The notes under the pieces are model-generated. The model ran no database searches. It was not told the DNA's origin and was given only the letters and a program-made list of their open reading frames with translations. A program made the position numbers and the translations under genes. Below are positions 12,193-17,473 of a stretch of 17,473 nt of DNA, piece after piece; within the stretch, counting starts at the first letter, position 1, and every line of letters begins with the position of its first letter. Origin of the DNA: Clostridium sp. CAG:167 (GTDB lineage: Bacteria; Bacillota; Clostridia; Lachnospirales; Lachnospiraceae); contig HF998344.1 in assembly GCA_000433735.1 (NCBI GenBank), forward strand, positions 19,793 through 37,265. The letters run 5' to 3'.

Positions 12193-12842
12193 AAAGGATT
12201 TATCTCATACGTCATGGAAGACAGAACAGTACTTTGTGCAATGTGGATGTGCCACTGGCAGAAGAGGGGAAAAAACAGGCAGAGCTTTTAGGTCCCAGAC
12301 TGGCTGGATATGGGATACAGAAGATTTATCATTCTACCTTGATCCGGGCCAGGGAAACGGCACAGATTTTAAATGAGTTTCTTCAGATCCCCATACAGGA
12401 ACTTCCGTTTATACAGGAAGTAGATTTTGGCGTTTTTACCGCTAAACCCTAGGAAGAGATCAGCGAAGTGTATGGGGAGTACAAAAAACAGCGTTCTACC
12501 CACAAAGAGGATATTCCTTATCCGGATGGTGGTGAGTGCGGGCAGGATGTTGTGGAACGGGCTATGCCTGTGATCAGAAAAATATGTAGTGAGCCGGAAG
12601 AAGTAACAGCTGTGGTGACCCATGGTGGTGTGATCCGTTCTTTGTGCGCTTGTATAACAGGAACGGAACAGAGACACAAACTGAAGTACGGCATTGATCT
12701 GGAGAATACTTCTATCACTGAAATTTTATACGATGAGAAAAGAGACCTGTTTTTTCTGGAACGGTTTAATGACTATGCTCATTTGGAACATACACCGGAA
12801 TTGCTCCGGAGAGGCTGGAAACAGTCACTGGAAAGAATGTAA
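12189..12842 (+). pseudogene. Histidine phosphatase (phosphoglycerate mutase-like) interrupted by an in-frame TAG
   Basis: The two halves, codons 1-87 and 89-217, are in the same frame and together make a normal-length histidine phosphatase superfamily protein. The first half holds the phosphohistidine motif LIRHGRQN and YHSTLIRARETA; the second holds VTHGGVIRSL with the second catalytic histidine. The stop is codon 88 (TAG, 12450-12452), inside the conserved 'DFG-x-x-x-x-K-x-EEI' region, where relatives have an aromatic or other residue. Nothing else is damaged, so this is a very recent nonsense mutation, a sequencing error, or less likely readthrough. TAG ends other intact genes here (the XRE gene at 11131-11448 and metH), so general reassignment is unlikely. 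The substrate cannot be told; CobC-like and broad phosphatases share these motifs. It is translationally coupled to the LytTR gene. Confidence 0.8.
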
Positions 12843-12938
12843 CTGGCATGGTAAAAAAGAAGAGAACTGGTAGTTTGCATGGGACCAGAGTTTTAATAAG
12901 ATTATGGAAATACTAACTAGGAAAAGAGGAAATACGGT

Positions 12939-14072
12939 ATGTATAAGATGATGACCCCGGGACCTACCATGGTGCCGGAAACAGTAATGGAGGCCAGAAG
13001 CAGAGTTTTTGGCAATCCGGATGTGGATACGGATTTTGTGGAGCAGTATGCCAGCGTATGCGGTCATATTTCAGAACTTTTAAATACTGAAAATGAAACT
13101 TACATTTTAGATGGTGAAGGCATTCTTGGATTAGAGGCAGCTTGTGCTTCGTTGACAGAGCCGGGTGACAGAGTGCTTGTCATCGATAATGGTATTTTCG
13201 GAAAAGGATTTGCTGATTTTGTAAAAATATATGGCGGTGAACCTGTTCTGTATACGGTGGATTATCATGAACCGGTACAGGCAGAGGCTTTGGCAGCGTA
13301 TCTCGAGAAAGACCATGAGTACAAATATGCTACCGTAGTTCACTGTGATACACCAAGTGGTGTTTTGAATGATTTGGAAAGCATCTGTCCGCTGCTGAAA
13401 AAGTACGGGATTTTAACAGTAGTGGACTCTGTGGCAGCTATGTTTGGCCAGGAGGTTAAGGTAGACGACTGGCAGATCGATGTGATCTGTGGAGGCTCCC
13501 AGAAGGCATTGTCGGCTCCTCCGGGACTGGCGTTTGTAACAGTTAGTGATAAAGCCATGGAAGTCATGGAACATCGTAAAGTGCCAGTGGCATCTTTTTA
13601 CTGCAATCTTTTGACCTTTAAAAATTACAAAAAAGAAAAGTGGTTTCCGTATACTATGCCGGCCAGTGATATTAATGGTCTGGAGGAAGCAGTCAGATTG
13701 GTGCAGGAGGATACGGAACGAATCACGCGGCATGAAAAGATAGCACAGGCTGTCAGACAGGCAGTAACGGCAGCAGGGCTTTCACTGTATTTAAATTTTG
13801 GAGATGCCAACACGGTAACAGTGATCCGGGTTCCGGAAGGAATGAAAGATACAGATATTATCCGTCATATGAAAGAAACATATGGAATACTGATCTCAGG
13901 AAGTTTTGATGTGCTGGCCGGAAAGGTGATCCGTCTGGGGCATATGGGAAATAATGCCAGAAAGGATGAGGTGGCAGCCATGCTGGAAGCTTTGGAAAAG
14001 ACACTGGCAGATCTGGGATTCGTATGTAAGAAATCTATGGCAGAAGAATTTGCAAAAGTCCTTGATTCATGA
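12939..14072 (+). CDS. Class V PLP-dependent aminotransferase (alanine/serine-glyoxylate aminotransferase-like)
   Basis: A 377-residue fold-type I PLP enzyme. It starts with MTPGPTMVPETVMEA, the typical opening of the alanine-glyoxylate and serine-pyruvate transaminase group. The PLP-binding lysine is Lys189 in CGGSQKALSAPPGLAFV, and the ring-stacking/acidic residue is Asp163 in LTVVDSVAAMFG. HCDTPSGVLNDL corresponds to the family's HxETSTG motif. The cofactor phosphate loop reads LDGEGILGLEAA, where many relatives have a GSGT-type loop. The substrate is not certain: an amino-group exchange between alanine or serine and glyoxylate or pyruvate is the family expectation. A 99-base gap separates it from the broken phosphatase. 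It lies 56 bases upstream of metH, with a long hairpin between. A weak promoter-like TTGCAT-N16-TAAGAT is at 12875-12902. Confidence 0.88.
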   Translation: MYKMMTPGPTMVPETVMEARSRVFGNPDVDTDFVEQYASVCGHISELLNTENETYILDGEGILGLEAACASLTEPGDRVLVIDNGIFGKGFADFVKIYGGEPVLYTVDYHEPVQAEALAAYLEKDHEYKYATVVHCDTPSGVLNDLESICPLLKKYGILTVVDSVAAMFGQEVKVDDWQIDVICGGSQKALSAPPGLAFVTVSDKAMEVMEHRKVPVASFYCNLLTFKNYKKEKWFPYTMPASDINGLEEAVRLVQEDTERITRHEKIAQAVRQAVTAAGLSLYLNFGDANTVTVIRVPEGMKDTDIIRHMKETYGILISGSFDVLAGKVIRLGHMGNNARKDEVAAMLEALEKTLADLGFVCKKSMAEEFAKVLDS

Positions 14073-14110
14073 TATTCTTATGGGAATGAATTAAATTCCC
14101 ATAAAAATAT
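14072..14110 (+). promoter_or_regulatory. Long hairpin between the aminotransferase and metH
   Basis: TTATGGGAAT (14078-14087) and ATTCCCATAA (14095-14104) pair perfectly around a seven-base loop. After one C-A mismatch, ATATT (14072-14076) and AATAT (14106-14110) extend the stem to 16 positions. It starts at the last base of the aminotransferase stop codon and ends 18 bases before the metH start. There is no T tract on either strand, so a standard terminator is doubtful. An mRNA processing or stability element, or an operator, is possible. Confidence 0.55.
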
Positions 14111-14128
14111 TGAATGAGAGAGGCTTAT

Positions 14129-16555
14129 ATGAGTAATACAGAGTTGAGAAAACAGATACAAGAAGACTTTTTTATTCTGGATGGAGCTACAGGGTCCAAT
14201 CTGCAGAAGGCTGGAATGAAGAGCGGGGAATGTCCGGAACAGTGGATCTTAAACCATCCGGACATTTTTATTGATTTGCAGAAAAAATATATTGAGGCAG
14301 GATCCGATGCTGTGTATGCACCTACTTTTACCAGCACCAGAGTGAAATTAGATGAGTACGGTCTGGGAGCAAAGCAGCGGGAATATGTAGGAAAACTGGT
14401 AGGTTTGTCAAAACAGGCAGTAGAAGAAAGCCGGACGGATAGAAAGATCTATGTCCTGGGAGATATATCTATGACGGGACTTCAGATCCAGCCCCTGGGT
14501 ACTATGCCTTTTGAAGAACTGGTTGATATATATAAAGAGCAGGTAACACTTTCGGTAGAAGCCGGTGTAGATGGTTTTGTTATTGAGACTATGATGAGTC
14601 TTCAAGAAGCAAGAGCAGCGGTGCTGGCGGTAAAAGAAAGCTGTGATCTGCCGGTTTTTGTTACCATGACATTTCAAGAAGATGGAAGAACTTTGTATGG
14701 TACCAGTCCCGAAACGGCTATGGTGGTTTTACAGGAAATGGGAGTGGATGCAGTAGGAATTAACTGCTCCACCGGGCCGGACAAGATGGTGGATGCCGTA
14801 AAAAGCATGAAGCGGTATGCTAAAGTTCCTGTTATTGTAAAGCCCAATGCAGGTCTTCCGGCATTGGTAGATGGAGAGACTGTGTATGATATGGGACCGG
14901 ATGAATTTGCCCGGGCAATGAAAAAACTGGCAGAGGCAGGAGCTACCGTGTTAGGTGGATGTTGTGGTACGACACCGGAGCATATCTGTTGTCTGAAAGA
15001 AGCCTTGAAAGAGCAGATGTTTAAACCATTGGTTCCAGCCAGAGAAAGAACTTTGACGACGGAGAGAAATGTGACATCTATTTCCTTGGATGGTACATTT
15101 ACCATTGTGGGAGAAAGGATCAATCCTACCGGTAAAAAGGCATTACAGGAGCAGCTTCGCCAGGGACAGTTGGATCTGGTCGTGGAAATGGCAGAGGAAC
15201 AGGTGGAAAAAGGTGCCAGGATCCTGGATGTCAATATGGGAATGAATGGTATTGATGAAAAGGAAATGATGTTAAAAGCAGTGCAGGAACTTACTATGAC
15301 GGTAGATGTGCCTCTGAGTATTGATTCCAGTTATGTGGAAGTAGTGGAACAGGCACTTCGTATTTATCCGGGACGAGCACTGATCAATTCAATTTCACTG
15401 GAGACGGAGAAATTTGAAAAATTAATTCCGATCGCCCGCAAATATGGTGCCATGTTTATTCTTCTTCCATTGTCCAATGAAGGACTGCCAAAAGATCTGG
15501 ATGAAAAAATAAGAATTATTGATACGATTGTGGCGTCAGCCAAAGATCATGGTCTTAGTACGCAGGATATAGTGGTAGATGGTCTGGTTGCTACCATCGG
15601 AGCCAATAAGAGGGCTGCACTTGAGGTGTTTGAGACCATCCATTATTGTAAGGAGGAACTGGGAGTGGCTACGATCTGTGGTCTGTCCAATATATCCTTT
15701 GGTCTGCCGGAGAGGGTGTTTGTGAATACAGCGTTCCTTACGGTGGCTATTTCCCAGGGACTGACCATGGCAATCGCCAATCCGTCCCAGACTCTTTTGA
15801 CCAATGCAGCACTGGCTACGGATCTTTTATTGAACAAAGAGGAAGCGGACCTTCGATATATCGAAGGGGTAAGCAAGACGGAAGTTGTAACGGCATCCCA
15901 GGGGGGATCGTCCACCCAGATAGACGGGCATCCTTTATATGTGGCTGTTGTAAAAGGAAAAGATGCAAAGATCACACAGTTGGTGGAAGAAGAGTTAAAA
16001 CAGGGAGTGGAGCCGGAAACGCTGATTGACAGCCATCTGATCCCTGCCATCAATTATGTAGGAGAGTTATTTGAACAGAAAAAGTATTTCCTGCCTCAGC
16101 TTATTGCCAGTGCAGAGACCATGAAGAAAGCAGTAGAAATTCTGGAGCCGCTTCTGGAGGCTAAGCGCCGGGGAGAAAAACTGGCTACTATTGTTATGGC
16201 TACCGTAAAAGGTGATATACATGATATTGGCAAAAATTTAGTCGTTCTTATGTTAAAAAATTATGGTTATGATGTGATTGATCTGGGAAAAGATGTAGAG
16301 ACCGATGATATTTTAAAGACAGCCATAGAAAAAGATGCCAAAGTAATTGGATTGTCGGCTCTGATGACTACGACAATGATGGAAATGAAGACGGTTGTAG
16401 ACCGGGCAAAAGAAATGGGAGTAAAAGCAAAGATTGTTATTGGCGGAGCTGTGGTAACGCAGGATTTTGCTGATGAAATCGGAGCGGACGGATACTCTTC
16501 AGATGCCAGAGAGGCTGTGAAAGTGGTCAGTCGTCTGCTGGAACAGGATGCTTAG
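14129..16555 (+). CDS. metH: Cobalamin-dependent methionine synthase, short form without reactivation domain
   Basis: Transfers the methyl group of 5-methyltetrahydrofolate to homocysteine through cob(I)alamin. Counting from the ATG at 14129 (808 residues), the domains in order are: homocysteine-binding barrel (about 5-295) with zinc cysteines Cys213 (GINCS) and Cys278-Cys279 (GGCCGTTPEH); pterin/methyl-THF barrel (about 315-570; GERINPTG, LDVNMG, DSS); cobalamin cap (about 585-680); and B12-binding Rossmann domain (about 685-805) with GDIHDIGKN, His698 being the axial cobalt ligand. The C-terminal AdoMet-binding activation domain of the 1227-residue E. coli enzyme is absent, as in many Clostridia. 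An upstream ATG at 14114 has no ribosome binding site, while GAGAGG lies five bases before 14129. No B12 riboswitch or SAM riboswitch fits in the upstream gap. Confidence 0.95.
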   Translation: MSNTELRKQIQEDFFILDGATGSNLQKAGMKSGECPEQWILNHPDIFIDLQKKYIEAGSDAVYAPTFTSTRVKLDEYGLGAKQREYVGKLVGLSKQAVEESRTDRKIYVLGDISMTGLQIQPLGTMPFEELVDIYKEQVTLSVEAGVDGFVIETMMSLQEARAAVLAVKESCDLPVFVTMTFQEDGRTLYGTSPETAMVVLQEMGVDAVGINCSTGPDKMVDAVKSMKRYAKVPVIVKPNAGLPALVDGETVYDMGPDEFARAMKKLAEAGATVLGGCCGTTPEHICCLKEALKEQMFKPLVPARERTLTTERNVTSISLDGTFTIVGERINPTGKKALQEQLRQGQLDLVVEMAEEQVEKGARILDVNMGMNGIDEKEMMLKAVQELTMTVDVPLSIDSSYVEVVEQALRIYPGRALINSISLETEKFEKLIPIARKYGAMFILLPLSNEGLPKDLDEKIRIIDTIVASAKDHGLSTQDIVVDGLVATIGANKRAALEVFETIHYCKEELGVATICGLSNISFGLPERVFVNTAFLTVAISQGLTMAIANPSQTLLTNAALATDLLLNKEEADLRYIEGVSKTEVVTASQGGSSTQIDGHPLYVAVVKGKDAKITQLVEEELKQGVEPETLIDSHLIPAINYVGELFEQKKYFLPQLIASAETMKKAVEILEPLLEAKRRGEKLATIVMATVKGDIHDIGKNLVVLMLKNYGYDVIDLGKDVETDDILKTAIEKDAKVIGLSALMTTTMMEMKTVVDRAKEMGVKAKIVIGGAVVTQDFADEIGADGYSSDAREAVKVVSRLLEQDA

Positions 16556-16570
16556 GAAAGGTAAGAAAAG

Positions 16571-17473
16571 ATGGTAGATGTAATTGTTCCGGTATACAGA
16601 CCGGATGATAAACTGAATCGGCTGATCCACCGACTGAATCATCAGACGGTAAAGCCATCTCATGTGTTTTTTATGCAGACGATCACAGGAGATGAAAAGG
16701 AAGATCAGAGGGTGCATGAACTGTTAAAACAGGCAGACGGAGCTGTTATTACGGAAGTAGATGCGCTAAGTTTTGATCATGGTGGAACGAGAAACCAGGG
16801 AGCTTCTATGTCGAAAGAAGAATTTATGCTTTTTATGACGCAGGATGCGGTTCCCGCAGAGGACACATTGATTGAGTCCATGATTTCTGCTATGGAGGAC
16901 CCTGAGGTGGCCACGGCTTATGGAAGACAGCTTCCAAGCCGGGAAGTGGGGATCATTGAGCATTATACAAGGGATTTTAATTATCCGGCAGAAAGTTATG
17001 TAAAAAGTGCAGCAGATCTTGAACGACTGGGAATAAAGACATATTTCTGCTCCAATGTGTGCGCCATGTATCGGCGCAGTGTTTATGAGGAGATGGGAGG
17101 GTTTGTTTTGCACACCATCTTCAATGAGGATATGATCATGGCAGCAGGAGTGATCCAGGCAGGGTATAAGATTGCTTATGTGGCAGAGGCGGCAGTAGTT
17201 CATGCCCATAAATATACTTACAGGCAGCAGTTTACCAGAAATTTTGATCTGGCTGTATCCCAGCAGCAGTACAAAGAAATTTTTGAAAATGTGAAATCGG
17301 AGTCAGAGGGAATCCGTCTGGTAAAAAATACGGCTGAATATCTTTTGTCAAAAGGAAAGTGGTATAAAATACCGGATCTGGTTTTCCAGAGCGGTTTTAA
17401 ATTTCTTGGATACCGGTTTGGAAAAAAATACGAGAAACTTCCACTGTGGCTGATACGGAAGATGTCCATGAAT
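16571..17473 (+). CDS. Family 2 glycosyltransferase, rhamnosyltransferase-like (partial, cut by window end)
   Basis: The frame is open from the ATG at 16571 to the last base, giving 301 residues with no stop, so the C-terminus lies outside the window. It begins VDVIVPVYRPDDKLNRLI, the GT2/GT-A nucleotide-binding strand. ALSFDHGGTRNQGA and FMTQDAVPAEDTL follow; TQDA takes the place of the DXD metal-binding motif, and FNEDMIMAAGVIQAGY carries the ED catalytic-base motif. This arrangement is that of RfbF-like rhamnosyltransferases that build surface polysaccharide, but donor and acceptor cannot be fixed from sequence. AAAGG lies nine bases before the ATG. It follows metH by 15 bases and is probably co-transcribed, which suggests the start of an envelope polysaccharide region to the right. 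Confidence 0.85.
   Translation, partial: MVDVIVPVYRPDDKLNRLIHRLNHQTVKPSHVFFMQTITGDEKEDQRVHELLKQADGAVITEVDALSFDHGGTRNQGASMSKEEFMLFMTQDAVPAEDTLIESMISAMEDPEVATAYGRQLPSREVGIIEHYTRDFNYPAESYVKSAADLERLGIKTYFCSNVCAMYRRSVYEEMGGFVLHTIFNEDMIMAAGVIQAGYKIAYVAEAAVVHAHKYTYRQQFTRNFDLAVSQQQYKEIFENVKSESEGIRLVKNTAEYLLSKGKWYKIPDLVFQSGFKFLGYRFGKKYEKLPLWLIRKMSMN

Noticed and set aside
12086..12376. A 96-codon plus-strand frame spanning the LytTR-phosphatase junction.
   Set aside because: It overlaps two recognised genes in another frame and has no family features.
12468..12842. The downstream half of the phosphatase as an independent gene starting at GTG 12468.
   Set aside because: It is the in-frame continuation of the 12189 frame, lacks the RHG motif and has a poorly placed ribosome site. 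It is treated as part of one interrupted gene.
1..17473. CRISPR arrays, tRNA or rRNA genes, IS ends, integrase or toxin-antitoxin pairs.
   Set aside because: No regularly spaced repeats, cloverleaf sequences, transposase or integrase frames, or paired small toxin-antitoxin genes were seen.

Overview
The window looks like chromosomal DNA of an anaerobic, endospore-forming, low-GC Firmicute, most likely a gut-type Lachnospiraceae (Clostridia). The grounds are low GC with strong GGAGG-type ribosome binding sites, a CIRCE element on groESL, the sporulation pair gpr-spoIIP next to a divergent rpsT (the arrangement known from Bacillus subtilis), a short cobalamin-dependent methionine synthase, and a secreted GH43 enzyme with an Ig-like domain and a TP-rich linker. 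This assignment is by inference; no 16S or other species marker is present.

Layout. 1-282: tail of a probable DUF2225 protein and its terminator. 354-3019: CIRCE-controlled groES-groEL plus a small two-helix membrane protein that appears to be the third gene of the heat-shock operon, ending in a terminator. 3067-5275: strong promoter, guaB (IMP dehydrogenase) and an overlapping membrane-anchored peptidoglycan amidase, ending in a terminator that probably works in both directions. 5281-7964, minus strand: a secreted GH43 glycosidase followed by dCMP deaminase. 7976-8453, minus strand: rpsT with its own promoter, a structured leader, a TTG start and a terminator. 8500-10521: gpr and spoIIP.

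10522-12842 is the most accessory-looking stretch. It holds two divergent XRE regulators separated by a repeat-rich intergenic region, a LytTR regulator with a degenerate receiver domain, and a histidine phosphatase gene interrupted by an in-frame TAG. 12939-17473 holds a class V aminotransferase, metH without the reactivation domain, and the start of a GT2 glycosyltransferase cut by the window end.

Most of the window is housekeeping, sporulation and cell-envelope function. I found no CRISPR array, insertion sequence, tRNA, rRNA, phage gene or recognisable defence system, and no clear undescribed system. The points most worth a second look are the amber-interrupted phosphatase, an EF-hand-type calcium loop inside the GH43 catalytic region, the acid-free lysine-rich domain of the same protein, the TTG-started rpsT with a hairpin leader, and the nested repeats between the two XRE genes.
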